A DNA stretch of 64,000 nt from Acidithiobacillus ferridurans (GTDB lineage Bacteria; Pseudomonadota; Gammaproteobacteria; Acidithiobacillales; Acidithiobacillaceae), in NCBI RefSeq assembly GCF_003966655.1, contig NZ_AP018795.1, positions 1,144,001 through 1,208,000 of the forward strand, in the 5' to 3' direction. Below are positions 17,972 through 26,067 of the stretch, one piece after another. Within the stretch, counting starts at the first letter, position 1. Every line of letters starts with the position of its first letter. The position numbers and the translations under genes were made by a program. Under the pieces are notes generated by a model. That model made no database searches, was not told the origin of the DNA, and saw nothing but the letters and a program-made list of their open reading frames with translations.

Positions 17972-18484
17972 ATGGGTGATAAACGGTGGCGCGCCTGGCG
18001 CACCATGACGCAAGATTCTTCAGGACCCATCGCGGAGGTCTGCCGCCACGGCACACTGTTGCGCGAGCGCCAGTTCGACTGGAACGGATTACTCGCGCTG
18101 GAAGCACAGGGCCAGACCTGGCTGGTGGACTGGTCCGGGGGGGTGCTGAGCGTACTTTGTCAGAGCCCGGTATGGATTTCCTGGCTGCGAAGAAATGAAA
18201 AAATCATACTGAAACGATGGAATAGCCGTTTCCCGGAAACGTCGGCGAGGCAGATCGTCGCCACAGTCCGGCCCTGGTCATACCGGCTGCCGCAGTCGGC
18301 AGGAGTTCAGCCGACGCCTCAGATTTCGGCAGAGGCACCCGCGGCACTGCGGGCCGTGGCCGGGCAGGTGCCCCAGGCCGTCGCCGCCGCACTGCAGCGC
18401 CTGGCCAACACCATGGACCGTCTTCAGGCGGAGGCCGTCACCAAGGTGTCGGCAAAGGAAAACGGCGCACGCCGCTCGGCGTAA
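17972..18484 (+). CDS. dciA: DciA/DUF721-family protein (putative DnaB helicase loader)
   Basis: A 170-residue protein whose middle part (about residues 40-100: [34 protein letters not shown]...RFP) has the DUF721 pattern of strand-rich core followed by a W-x-x-x-L-R helix. In bacteria lacking DnaC/DnaI, DciA assists replicative helicase loading. The position between lpxC and secA on the opposite strand matches pseudomonads and is a strong clue. Its last 61 bases overlap the 3' end of lpxC tail to tail. The C-terminal 60 residues are low in recognisable motif. Function is from family knowledge. Confidence 0.72.
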   Translation: MGDKRWRAWRTMTQDSSGPIAEVCRHGTLLRERQFDWNGLLALEAQGQTWLVDWSGGVLSVLCQSPVWISWLRRNEKIILKRWNSRFPETSARQIVATVRPWSYRLPQSAGVQPTPQISAEAPAALRAVAGQVPQAVAAALQRLANTMDRLQAEAVTKVSAKENGARRSA

Positions 18485-19335
18485 TCCACGAACTCCCAGG
18501 CGTCCTGACGGAGAAGCAGCGCCCGCAGCAGACTGTTGTTGAGGGCGTGTCCGGCCTTGTGTCCGGAAAAATGGCCGACCAGCGGGTGCCCGAGCAGGTA
18601 TAGATCACCTATGGAATCCAGCACCTTATGGCGCACGAACTCATTGGTGTAGCGCAGCCCCTCTTCGTTGAGCACACGGTAGTCGTCGACCACGATAGCG
18701 TTGTCCAGATTGCCGCCGAGGGCCAGGCCCATCCGCCGCAACGCCTCGACTTCGCGCATGAAGCCGAAGGTTCGCGCACGGGCCACCTCCTTGAGGTAAG
18801 AAGTGCGAGCGAAGTCCACCGTCACCTCCTGACCGCCGTTTTTCATCACCGGATGGTCGAAATCGATGGCAAAACTCACCTTGAAGCCTTCGAATGGCTC
18901 CAGTTGTACCCAGCGGTCACCATCTTCCGCCTTGAGCGGTTTGGTGATGCGGATGAATCGCTTCGAGGCATTCTGCTCTTCAATCCCCGCACACTGGATG
19001 AGGAATACGAAGGGCGCAGCGCTACCGTCCATGATGGGCACTTCGGGTCCGTCGAGATCCACATAGGCATTGTCGATGCCAAGACCCGCCAAGGCCGACA
19101 TCAGGTGTTCAACGGTACCAACCCGGATATGGCCATCGCCGATATTGGTGGAAAGGCGGGTATCCACCACATGGAGCGGATCCGCTTTGATCCAGGCGCC
19201 GCCCTCGATATCGCTGCGGTGGAATACGATCCCGGTATTTACAGGTGCCGGGCGCAGGCCGATGTAGACCTTCTTGCCGCTATGCAAACCGATCCCTGTG
19301 CCCCAGATCATGTTCTTAAGTGTACGCTGACGCAT
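18424..19335 (-). CDS. lpxC: UDP-3-O-acyl-N-acetylglucosamine deacetylase
   Basis: A 303-residue LpxC that carries out the committed step of lipid A synthesis. Zinc ligands are visible in [15 protein letters not shown] and in [15 protein letters not shown] (His and Asp), with the downstream catalytic [15 protein letters not shown] chose ATG 19335 (MRQRTLKN), since the family begins this way and AAGAAGG lies 5 bases upstream; ATG 19338 is the alternative. The last 61 bases overlap dciA on the other strand. It is detached from ftsZ, its usual neighbour in gamma-proteobacteria. Confidence 0.96.
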   Translation of the reverse strand: MRQRTLKNMIWGTGIGLHSGKKVYIGLRPAPVNTGIVFHRSDIEGGAWIKADPLHVVDTRLSTNIGDGHIRVGTVEHLMSALAGLGIDNAYVDLDGPEVPIMDGSAAPFVFLIQCAGIEEQNASKRFIRITKPLKAEDGDRWVQLEPFEGFKVSFAIDFDHPVMKNGGQEVTVDFARTSYLKEVARARTFGFMREVEALRRMGLALGGNLDNAIVVDDYRVLNEEGLRYTNEFVRHKVLDSIGDLYLLGHPLVGHFSGHKAGHALNNSLLRALLLRQDAWEFVDYAERRAPFSFADTLVTASA

Positions 19336-19394
19336 CATAGCCTTCTTCCGCGACCTGAGGGATCGCCCTCCCACTGAATAAGTATCTCTACTTT

Positions 19395-19456
19395 ACAACT
19401 TTTGTTGTCTCTATACAACTAACCGACTGGTCAGGCAGTTTACAGGGGCTGGTCAG
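19395..19456. promoter_or_regulatory. Repeat-rich lpxC/sspA intergenic control region
   Basis: Two identical 8-bp direct repeats CTGGTCAG (19427-19434 and 19449-19456) lie 22 bp apart start to start, that is two helical turns, immediately before TTGACA elements that face sspA. Nearer lpxC the pentamer ACAAC occurs at 19395-19399 and 19415-19419 with its complement GTTGT between (19404-19408), so hairpins can form two ways. These could be operators or leader structure for either divergent gene. No regulator is recognised from the repeat. Confidence 0.4.
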
Positions 19457-19458
19457 TC

Positions 19459-19558
19459 TTGACAATATTCCATTGACATTTGTTAACACATGCCATAGAA
19501 GCTTTTTCCCGCCGGCCGCCACGCTAATCACCCAAAGGCACGTCCGGTTATGTATAAT
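19459..19558 (+). promoter_or_regulatory. Candidate sspA promoters
   Basis: Two exact TTGACA hexamers occur at 19459-19464 and 19473-19478. The first has TTAACA 18 bases on; the second has only a weak partner (ATAGAA, 16 bases on). A separate perfect TATAAT sits at 19553-19558 about 70 bases before the sspA ATG but lacks a good -35. Which of these starts transcription cannot be decided from sequence; the TATAAT is best placed for a short leader. Confidence 0.4.
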
Positions 19559-19627
19559 TGCTGGATGCGCGATCGCTCAACGGCCGTCGCATAGTAACCA
19601 GGCTTCTCGGAAACAAGGACACAGATC

Positions 19628-20248
19628 ATGGCCACCCCCAGCAGCAAAAAAACCCTCATGACGCTCTACTCCAGCAACGATTGTGTCTTCGCGCACCGTG
19701 TGCGTTTCGTGCTGGAAGAGAAAGCTATGGAATATCAAACCATCGACGTCGATCTCGGCAACCGGCCCGAAGACCTTGCGGAACTCAATCCCTACAACCA
19801 GGTGCCGACCTTGGTGGATCGCGATCTTGCCATTCACGAATCGGTCCTGATCATGGAGTACCTAGACGAGCGGTTCCCCCATCCGCCACTGATTCCGGTA
19901 GACCCCATATCCCGCGCCAAGGTGCGCCTGGGTCTCCTGCGCTTCGACCGTGACTGGTTTGCGCCGCTCTTTCAGCCCGGCTACGGTGCCGAGCAGGTCA
20001 AAACCGCCAAGGAGCAGATTCGCAGCACCCTCGCCGGGCTGAACAGCATCTTCAGCCAGCAGCGTTACCTCTTTGGTGATGACCTTTCGGTGCTTGACTG
20101 TGCTATCGCCCCCCTCCTGTGGCGCATGCCGGTACTGGACATCTCTCTGCCTGCCGCAGCCCGCGCCACTCAGAATTATATGGATCGCATCTTCAGCATG
20201 GAAAGCTTCAAACGCAGCCTGACGCCTGCCGAGAAGGCCATGCGCTGA
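19628..20248 (+). CDS. sspA: Stringent starvation protein A (SspA)
   Basis: A 206-residue glutathione transferase-fold protein that binds RNA polymerase rather than glutathione. The N-terminus TLMTLYSSNDCVFAHRVRFVLEEKAM and the NPYNQVPTLVDRDL block are diagnostic of SspA. It helps stress and acid-tolerance gene expression in other proteobacteria. AAGGA lies 8 bases before the ATG. The acyl-CoA ligase gene starts 2 bases after its stop. Unlike in E. coli, sspB is not adjacent but lies near 48.4 kb. Confidence 0.93.
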   Translation: MATPSSKKTLMTLYSSNDCVFAHRVRFVLEEKAMEYQTIDVDLGNRPEDLAELNPYNQVPTLVDRDLAIHESVLIMEYLDERFPHPPLIPVDPISRAKVRLGLLRFDRDWFAPLFQPGYGAEQVKTAKEQIRSTLAGLNSIFSQQRYLFGDDLSVLDCAIAPLLWRMPVLDISLPAAARATQNYMDRIFSMESFKRSLTPAEKAMR

Positions 20249-20249
20249 C

Positions 20250-21992
20250 ATGAACATCGATCTCGGCCATTTCCAGAGTCTGCCCGAGGGACTCTTTGCA
20301 CGCTGTGCCCGCGCTCCCGGCGGGACCATCGCCCTGCAACGACTGGGCGATGCTTTTCGGCCGATGACCGCAGCAGCCTTCGTCGGACATGTACGGGCAC
20401 GGGCACGGGGACTTCTGCACCTGGGGGTGCGCCGGGGCGAGCGGGTCATTCTGATGGCCCCCAACTCCGTGGACTGGGCCATCATGGATTTTGCCATTCT
20501 CAGCGTTGGCGCCATTACCGTCCCTCTCTACCCGACATTCAGCCCGCGCGAGATTCACTTTGTGCTGGGTGACAGCGGCGCCGGGTTGATGCTGCTGGAA
20601 GGCGCCGGGGAGTGGCAACGACTGGGGGGCGAGGGGGGCTGGGGCGTGGCCGACGACCGTATCCTGCTGCGCGATACGACGGCCGCGCAGAACGCCGGCC
20701 TGCGCCATTGGGCATCGCTGGAGGACGAGGGAGCAACCGTACCGAATAGCGGGCTGGAAGAACGTCTGGCGGGCTTGCAGCGCCAGCAAACCGCCACCAT
20801 CGTCTACACTTCCGGGACGACGGGTTGGCCCAAGGGCGTTATGCTCAGTCACGGCAACATCCTCAGTAACGTCGAAGGCTTTCTGCCGCTGGTACCGTTG
20901 CATGCTGGACAACGCCTGCTTTCCATACTGCCCCTGTCTCATGTCTTTGAACGCGGTACCGGGCATTTCGGCGCCTACCTGCTGGGCCTGGAAGTAGCCT
21001 ACGCGGAGCGCCCGGACACCGTGCTCCGCGACATGGCCACGTCGCATCCGGATATAGTGGTCGCCGTGCCGCGCGTTTTTCAACTACTCTATGGCCGGGT
21101 ACGACGAGGTATCGAAGACCGGCCGGGCCTGCTCGGACGTTTTCTGCGCCGGGGGGCGGGGCTCGATCCGCAGGGACGTCCGGCGAAGCGCTGGCAACGT
21201 TCCCTTACCCGCCGCCTGCTGATCCGCAGCCTCCGCAGAAAACTGGGCGGGCACCTGCGCTTCTTCGTCTCCGGCGGCGCGCCGCTGGACGCCGGGATCA
21301 CCCGCTTCTTCATGGACCTGGGATTGCCCATTGTGGAAGGGTACGGCATGACCGAAGCGAGTCCGGTGATCGCCGCCAATCCACTGGAAGCCATTCATCC
21401 GGGAACCGTGGGGCGATTCCTGCCCAATCTCGAGGGGCGCATGGCCGCAGATGGCGAAATCCTGGTGCGCGGCCCGTCCGTCATGCTGGGCTACTGGAAC
21501 AACGAGAGTGCGACGGGCGAGGCACTGGTAGACGGCTGGTTGCACACCGGCGACGTGGGCAGTCTGGACCCGGACGGTTACCTGCGAATCAGCGACCGCA
21601 AGAAAGACCTGATCGTCAACTCCGCCGGCGAGAATATCCCCCCGCAAAAAATCGAGATGCGGCTGATGGCACAAGCGCTGATCGAACAGGCCATCGTCTT
21701 CGGTGACCGAATGCCCTATCTTGTGGCGCTCATCTTTCCCAATCAGGAAGTCCTCAAGGCGCGTGTCGGTGACCACGCGGACGAAGCCGCCATCCGCAAT
21801 GCCATCCATAAGGCCATCACGACCGCCCTCGCCGATCTGCCCTCCCATGAACAGGTGAAGCGTTTCGCCCTGCTGCCGGAAGCACTGAGTGAAAGCAATG
21901 GCGAACTGACGCCCACCCTCAAAGTGAAACGGCGCGTCGTCGCCGAGCGTTACGCCGCTCTGCTGACGCAAATGGACAGCGGCAAGGGCTGA
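20250..21992 (+). CDS. AMP-dependent acyl-CoA synthetase (long-chain fatty acid CoA ligase family)
   Basis: A 580-residue ANL-superfamily enzyme. The ATP loop YTSGTTGWPKGVMLSHGN (about residues 187-204), EGYGMTEASPV (about 362-372), WLHTGDVGSLDPDGYLRISDRKKDLIV and a C-terminal Lys region are present. It activates a carboxylic acid to acyl-AMP and then acyl-CoA. The pattern is closest to the FadD15/long-chain group. It is tightly packed between sspA and the CCA enzyme gene. The chain length or even the thioester acceptor (CoA or carrier protein) is not settled by sequence. Confidence 0.85.
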   Translation: MNIDLGHFQSLPEGLFARCARAPGGTIALQRLGDAFRPMTAAAFVGHVRARARGLLHLGVRRGERVILMAPNSVDWAIMDFAILSVGAITVPLYPTFSPREIHFVLGDSGAGLMLLEGAGEWQRLGGEGGWGVADDRILLRDTTAAQNAGLRHWASLEDEGATVPNSGLEERLAGLQRQQTATIVYTSGTTGWPKGVMLSHGNILSNVEGFLPLVPLHAGQRLLSILPLSHVFERGTGHFGAYLLGLEVAYAERPDTVLRDMATSHPDIVVAVPRVFQLLYGRVRRGIEDRPGLLGRFLRRGAGLDPQGRPAKRWQRSLTRRLLIRSLRRKLGGHLRFFVSGGAPLDAGITRFFMDLGLPIVEGYGMTEASPVIAANPLEAIHPGTVGRFLPNLEGRMAADGEILVRGPSVMLGYWNNESATGEALVDGWLHTGDVGSLDPDGYLRISDRKKDLIVNSAGENIPPQKIEMRLMAQALIEQAIVFGDRMPYLVALIFPNQEVLKARVGDHADEAAIRNAIHKAITTALADLPSHEQVKRFALLPEALSESNGELTPTLKVKRRVVAERYAALLTQMDSGKG

Positions 21993-21997
21993 TCACC

Positions 21998-23368
21998 ATG
22001 CGCCTCGAACCACCTGCCGCGCTGACACCCGTTCTCACGGCTCTGCAGCGGGCCGGGGCAGAAGTCCTGGTGGTGGGCGGCACGCCGCGGGATGCACTGC
22101 TGGGCATGGCCACCCACGACTGGGATCTGGAAATTTACGGGTTGAGCGAGGCACGCCTGAGCGAGTGTCTGCTGCCTTTTGGCGCTCATCGGGTAGGCGG
22201 CCGCTGCGCGGTGTGGGTGGTAGCGGGTGCGGAGATTGCCCTGCCCCAGGCCCAAGGCGGGCGTATCGACCCCCACCTGCCCTGGGAGATCGCCGCACAG
22301 CGGCGAGATTTTTCGGTCAACGCCCTGGTCTGGGACTGGCGGACGCAGCGTCTGCTGGACCACTTTGGCGGGGTGGACGACCTCCACGCCCGGCGGCTGC
22401 GCGCGGTGTCGGCGAATAGTTTCGGCGAGGATCCCCTGCGCGTTTTCCGCGCCGCCCGACTGGCGGGGCAGCTCGGATTTTCCATTGAAGCCCAGACTGC
22501 CGCCCTCTGCCGCCAACTGGCGCCCCGCCTCCAGCAGGTCCCCGGGGAACGTCTGCGCAAGGAGTGGGAGGCGCTGCTTCTGCGCGGCCAGCACTTGATC
22601 CGGGCATGGGATAGTCTTGCCCTTACCGGAGCGGTCACCCGATTCCCCGAACTTCAAGCCTTGCAGGCCGTACCTCAGCGTCCCGATGCCCATCCGGAAG
22701 GCGACGTATGGATACATACGGGGCGAGTACTGGCTGCTGCCGGCCAACTACGCAGGGGCGACCGGTCGCGCGATATCATCCTCATGCTCGGCGCCCTGCT
22801 GCACGATCTCGGCAAAGCCAGCACCACCCGGCGCGATCCTCAGGGTCGCTGGCGCGCCTTCGGGCATGAACGAGCACGCACCGCCGCCGAGTCTTTTCTC
22901 GGCCGCTATTTTCCGGGCACACACCTCAGCCACCAGATACTGCCGGTCATTCGCTGGCACGGCGCTCCCTACGCCCTGTACCGCGATGGCGCCGGGCGTG
23001 CCGCCTATGCCCACCTTGCGCTGCAGGTTCCTGACCTTTCCTTACTGCTCGATGTCGCCGCGGCGGATGCGCGCGGGGCAGGCAGGGAGCACCCACCGGC
23101 CATAGACACCGCCCGCAGGCTCTGGCAGGAGATGAATGCCTGGCCCCGTCTGCCGAAACCATTGCTGAAGGGGCCTGACCTGATGGCACTGGGACTCGCC
23201 CCCGGACCGCAGTTGGGCAAGGCGCTGGCCCTTGCCCACGAACTACAGATCGTGGGTGCTTGCCATGACCGCGAGCGCCTGATGGCGGAACTGCGCCGAC
23301 GTCTGCCCGAGCTCAGTCTCCGAGGCGACCGTGTTTATGGACTGCGGTCGCGTTCCCCCAATGGCTGA
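21998..23368 (+). CDS. cca: tRNA nucleotidyltransferase (CCA-adding family) with HD domain
   Basis: A 456-residue class II nucleotidyltransferase. The head has VVGGTPRDALLG followed by HDWDLEIYG (metal DxD, about residues 24-47) and RRDFSVNAL; the ERLRKEWEALL block follows. Residues about 240-350 are an HD phosphohydrolase domain (WIHTGRVL, LGALLHDLGKASTT, GHERA). This is the multifunctional CCA layout that repairs tRNA 3' ends. Poly(A) polymerase is related, but the HD domain favours Cca. The 3' end overlaps a small minus-strand gene by 56 bases. Confidence 0.85.
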   Translation: MRLEPPAALTPVLTALQRAGAEVLVVGGTPRDALLGMATHDWDLEIYGLSEARLSECLLPFGAHRVGGRCAVWVVAGAEIALPQAQGGRIDPHLPWEIAAQRRDFSVNALVWDWRTQRLLDHFGGVDDLHARRLRAVSANSFGEDPLRVFRAARLAGQLGFSIEAQTAALCRQLAPRLQQVPGERLRKEWEALLLRGQHLIRAWDSLALTGAVTRFPELQALQAVPQRPDAHPEGDVWIHTGRVLAAAGQLRRGDRSRDIILMLGALLHDLGKASTTRRDPQGRWRAFGHERARTAAESFLGRYFPGTHLSHQILPVIRWHGAPYALYRDGAGRAAYAHLALQVPDLSLLLDVAAADARGAGREHPPAIDTARRLWQEMNAWPRLPKPLLKGPDLMALGLAPGPQLGKALALAHELQIVGACHDRERLMAELRRRLPELSLRGDRVYGLRSRSPNG

Positions 23369-23579
23369 CGTCCGGCACCTGCACTCCCACCCACCAGTAC
23401 GACGCAACACTGTCCTGCCCATGGCCACCGACGAGGCTTTGCCCTGGCGCCAGATAGACATGCTCCACCAGATTCCGGGCCTCCTCACGGCTCCGGAAAA
23501 CGGACCACGCGACCACCCGTTCCATCGGTGCCGTTGATGGCACTTCCCTTGATTCGTCGAGAAAACTATCGTTGATCAT
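23313..23579 (-). CDS. Small conserved-looking hypothetical protein (88 aa)
   Basis: An 88-residue soluble protein with no family I recognise. I call it real because the ATG at 23579 has a strong AAAGGAG 9 bases upstream and the reading has balanced composition (acidic N-terminus MINDSFLDESREVP, then MERVVAWSVFRSREEARNLVEHVY, and an aromatic VASYWWVGVQVPDVSHW stretch). It is divergent from rnpB, and its last 56 bases run antisense to the end of cca. A TATACT -10-like element lies about 80 bases upstream but without a good -35. Function unknown. Confidence 0.6.
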   Translation of the reverse strand: MINDSFLDESREVPSTAPMERVVAWSVFRSREEARNLVEHVYLAPGQSLVGGHGQDSVASYWWVGVQVPDVSHWGNATAVHKHGRLGD

Positions 23580-23692
23580 GTCATTTCGCTCCTTTCCACA
23601 GACCCGCACTGAACGGCGTCCTGCCGCGACCTACACCGGCGCACCCCAGCGTAATGAAGTATAGTGCGGTAATCCGGCTCCACGTTTTTCTT

Positions 23693-23721
23693 CTGACAAG
23701 AGGGTTCAAAACGCGTATGAT
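23693..23721 (+). promoter_or_regulatory. Sigma70 promoter of rnpB
   Basis: CTGACA (23693-23698), a 17-base spacer and TATGAT (23716-23721). A start point about 7-8 bases on would fall at 23728-23729, exactly where the RNase P RNA P1 helix begins, which supports both calls. Confidence 0.85.
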
Positions 23722-23728
23722 CCGCGAC

Positions 23729-24072
23729 GGAGTGGGCCAGACGACCGCCGCGGAGCAATCCGGGGAGGAAAGTCCGGGCTCCACAGGGCAAGGCGCCGGC
23801 TAACGGCCGGGAGGCGTGAGCCTACGGAAAGTGCCACAGAAAATATACCGCCAAAGCGCGTAAGCGCCGGTAAGGGTGAAAAGGTGCGGTAAGAGCGCAC
23901 CGCATTTCCGGCGACGGAAATGGCAGGGAAAACCCCGCCTGGAGCAAGACCAAATAGGCGTGCGATACCGTGGCCCGCGGTGCATGCGGGTAGGTTGCTG
24001 GAGCCTGCGCGTAAGTTCAGGCCTAGAGGAATGGTCGTCCACGACAGAACCCGGCTTATCGGCCCACTCCAA
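23729..24072 (+). ncRNA. rnpB: RNase P RNA, bacterial type A
   Basis: About 344 bases. The 5' end GGAGTGGGCC pairs with GGCCCACTCC at 24061-24070 to make helix P1. Conserved blocks seen in order are GAGGAAAGTCCGGGCTCC (about 23764-23781), the GGTAAGGGTGAAAAGGTGCGG block (about 23869-23890), GGAGCAAGACCAAATAG, and the 3' ACGACAGAACCCGGCTTATCGG. It is the ribozyme that matures tRNA 5' ends. It has its own promoter and lies upstream of mraZ, as in pseudomonads. Ends are estimated from helix P1; I see no hairpin with U-run directly after it. Confidence 0.97.
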
Positions 24073-24311
24073 TTTTTACCACATGCCGCGCGCCATCCCC
24101 ACAGTGCCCGTGGCACCATTGAAAACGCCAATTAAAATAAGCCTGATAGAGTGTGTTCCGCAAATGGTGCCCACGCATTCCCTACCTTGGGGAGTCCTCC
24201 CTGCCCTATATTTTGCGCCATATAATCCGACAATTGCGGAAACCCCTTCAAGTGCTTTGTTTACTCTTTATAAACACGCTCTAACATGCCGTAATTATTC
24301 GCGTTTTTTCC
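24073..24311. other. AT-rich gap between rnpB and the dcw promoter
   Basis: No gene is seen. The stretch is more AT-rich than its flanks. It has a 9-bp inverted repeat (GGCACCATT at 24112-24120 and AATGGTGCC at 24163-24171, loop 42) and a TATAAT at 24221-24226 without a recognisable -35. It may add a second upstream promoter for the cluster, but support is weak. Confidence 0.4.
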
Positions 24312-24340
24312 TTGACAGCGGGCGGCCTTCCCTCTAATCT
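24312..24340 (+). promoter_or_regulatory. Sigma70 promoter of the dcw cluster (PmraZ)
   Basis: A perfect TTGACA (24312-24317), a 17-base spacer and TAATCT (24335-24340). The predicted start near 24347 is about 50 bases before the mraZ ATG and right at the edge of the MraZ-type repeats. This should be the main promoter of the 16-gene cluster. Confidence 0.88.
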
Positions 24341-24347
24341 TCAAAGT

Positions 24348-24372
24348 GTGGGGCAAAGTGGGTTGAAGTGGA
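24348..24372 (+). promoter_or_regulatory. MraZ operator: three GTGG(G/A) repeats at 10-bp spacing
   Basis: GTGGG at 24348-24352, GTGGG at 24358-24362 and GTGGA at 24368-24372, each separated by 5 bases and two of them preceded by AAAG/CAAA. MraZ of E. coli is known to bind TGGG repeats with 5-base spacers in its own promoter, and this array has the same period, directly downstream of the -10 and over the start point, as expected for autorepression. Confidence 0.8.
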
Positions 24373-24396
24373 AGATTTTGGAGGAAGCATACAGAC

Positions 24397-24852
24397 ATGT
24401 TTAGGGGAACCCATCGGCACAGTCTGGACAGCAAAGGACGCATGAGTGTCCCGGCACGCTTCCGCGACTGGCTCAGCGCCCACTGCGATGGTCAACTGGT
24501 CGTCACCATTGACGCCCAGAGCCAGAAAGGAGAACGCTGCCTGGTGGCCTACCCCTTGCCCACCTGGGAAAAGGTGGAACGCCGTATCGCAGAACTCCCC
24601 AGCAACAACCCCGCAGCCCGGCAGTTCCAGCGTCTTTTTGTGGGACAATCCGAAGAACTTCGCCTGGACGCCCAGGCCCGTATCCTGCTCTCTCCCAACT
24701 TGCGCAAATTTGCGGAACTCGACAAGGAACTGGTACTGGTCGGTCAGATCGACAAGTTTGAAATCTGGGATGCCGCACGCTGGGATGCCTGCCAGGAAAT
24801 CTGGCTGTCCGGTGCGGATGGTTTTGCCAGCTTGGGGGATCTGATCCTGTGA
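24397..24852 (+). CDS. mraZ: Transcriptional regulator MraZ
   Basis: A 151-residue protein with the doubled SpoVT/AbrB-like MraZ fold: MFRGTHRHSLDSKGRMSVPARFRDWL in the first half and DAQARILLSPNLRKFAELDKELVLVGQIDKFEIWD in the second. It forms a ring and represses the dcw promoter. GGAGGA lies 11 bases before the ATG. Its stop overlaps the rsmH GTG start (GTGA). The repeat array just upstream is its probable operator. Confidence 0.96.
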   Translation: MFRGTHRHSLDSKGRMSVPARFRDWLSAHCDGQLVVTIDAQSQKGERCLVAYPLPTWEKVERRIAELPSNNPAARQFQRLFVGQSEELRLDAQARILLSPNLRKFAELDKELVLVGQIDKFEIWDAARWDACQEIWLSGADGFASLGDLIL

Positions 24853-25814
24853 GGAGCGCAAATGATCCGGATGCAACCCATGTTGCCGTGCTTCTGGCAG
24901 AAACCATCGTCGCCCTGCGTCCCGCGCTCCATACTGGCGCCACCGTACGCTGCGTCGATGCCACCGGTGGTCGGGGCGGCCATAGCGCGGCGCTGCTGGC
25001 GGAACTCGGCGCGGCGGACACTCTACTCATCCTTGACCGCGACCCGAGCGCCATCGCCGCATTGCGCGCGCGCTTCGCGCAGGATTCCCGGGTATATATC
25101 CGCCAGGCGCGCTTCAGCCAGTTGGCCGAAGTGCTTGCTGCGCTGGAGTGGGAGCAAGTGGACGCCATCCTCGCTGATCTCGGCGTGTCCTCTCCGCAAT
25201 TGGATGAGGCAGCGCGCGGCTTCAGTTTCCTGCGCGATGGCCCCCTCGATATGCGTATGGACCCGGGGGCAGACAGGAGTGCGGCAGAGTGGCTGGCGAC
25301 TGCGACGGAAGCAGATATGACGCGGGTATTGCGCGAGTACGGCGAAGAACGTTTTGCTCGCCCCATCGCCCGCGCCATCCTGCGCGCCCGGGAACAGGCG
25401 CCCATTACCAGAACCCTGCAACTGGCGGAGCTGATCGCCCAGGTACTGCCCCGGCACGAAACCGGACAGCATCCGGCGACCCGCAGTTTTCAGGGCATCC
25501 GCATTTTCATCAACCGCGAACTGGAAGAACTGGAGGCCTTTCTTCCTCAGGCCATGAATGCGTTACGCGCCGGGGGCCGGCTGGCGGTCATCAGCTTTCA
25601 CTCCCTGGAAGACCGTCTGGTGAAACGTTTTTTCCGCGCCGACGATTATCGTATCAGTGCTGATATCCCTCTGCGCGCCAGCGAACTTCCGCCCCTGCCA
25701 TGGCATCCGGCAGGCAAGGCGCTGCGTGCCGGTCCCCAGGAAACTCACGACAACCCCCGCTCCCGCTCTGCTGTACTGCGGGTTGCCGAAAGGAGTGAAC
25801 GTCATGCGGCGTAG
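24849..25814 (+). CDS. rsmH: 16S rRNA (cytosine-1402-N4) methyltransferase
   Basis: A 321-residue RsmH (MraW). The start is HVAVLLAETIVALRP, then the SAM site DATGGRGGHSAALLAEL (about residues 38-54), DRDPSAIAA, ADLGVSSPQLDEAARGFSF, GPLDMRMD and ISFHSLEDRLVKRFF near the C-terminus. It methylates C1402 in the ribosomal P-site. GTG 24849 overlaps the mraZ stop; a nearby ATG at 24862 is in another frame. It overlaps ftsL by 11 bases. Confidence 0.96.
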   Translation: MRSANDPDATHVAVLLAETIVALRPALHTGATVRCVDATGGRGGHSAALLAELGAADTLLILDRDPSAIAALRARFAQDSRVYIRQARFSQLAEVLAALEWEQVDAILADLGVSSPQLDEAARGFSFLRDGPLDMRMDPGADRSAAEWLATATEADMTRVLREYGEERFARPIARAILRAREQAPITRTLQLAELIAQVLPRHETGQHPATRSFQGIRIFINRELEELEAFLPQAMNALRAGGRLAVISFHSLEDRLVKRFFRADDYRISADIPLRASELPPLPWHPAGKALRAGPQETHDNPRSRSAVLRVAERSERHAA

Positions 25815-26067
25815 CACCATCATTCTCGCCCTGCTGATTACCGCCTCGCTATTCGGCATCGTCGCGGCGCGGCAAAATACCCGTAGCCAGTTCATTGCGT
25901 TACAGGAGGCCCAGGCCAGACATTTTGCCCTGGACAACCGCTGGGGTCAGCTGGAGCTGGAGCAGGCGACGCTCGCCTCCAATGCCCGTGTAGGCGATAT
26001 CGCCCGCCAGAAGCTTGGGCTTTCTGCCCCCAAAAGCAATCAGATCATCATGGTCAGAACACGATGA
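25804..26067 (+). CDS. ftsL: Cell division protein FtsL
   Basis: An 87-residue bitopic protein: one membrane helix at about residues 5-22 (TIILALLITASLFGIVAARQ) followed by a coiled coil (FIALQEAQARHFALDNRWGQLELEQATLA) and a short tail. This is the FtsL layout; with FtsB and FtsQ it activates FtsWI at the septum. AAAGGAG lies 8 bases before ATG 25804. Sequence conservation of FtsL is low, so position between rsmH and ftsI carries much of the evidence. It overlaps ftsI by 4 bases. Confidence 0.92.
   Translation: MRRSTIILALLITASLFGIVAARQNTRSQFIALQEAQARHFALDNRWGQLELEQATLASNARVGDIARQKLGLSAPKSNQIIMVRTR

Noticed and set aside
15739-17979. 746-codon open frame on the plus strand
   Set aside because: It lies antisense to secA, whose motifs are complete; a high-GC codon pattern produces long shadows on the other strand.
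24104-24116. Small hairpin GTGCC-CGT-GGCAC after rnpB as a terminator
   Set aside because: The stem is only 5 bp and no T-run follows; rnpB termination cannot be placed from it.
23706-24131. Open frames over the RNase P RNA
   Set aside because: The stretch folds as type A RNase P RNA with all conserved blocks and its own promoter; the frames are coincidental.
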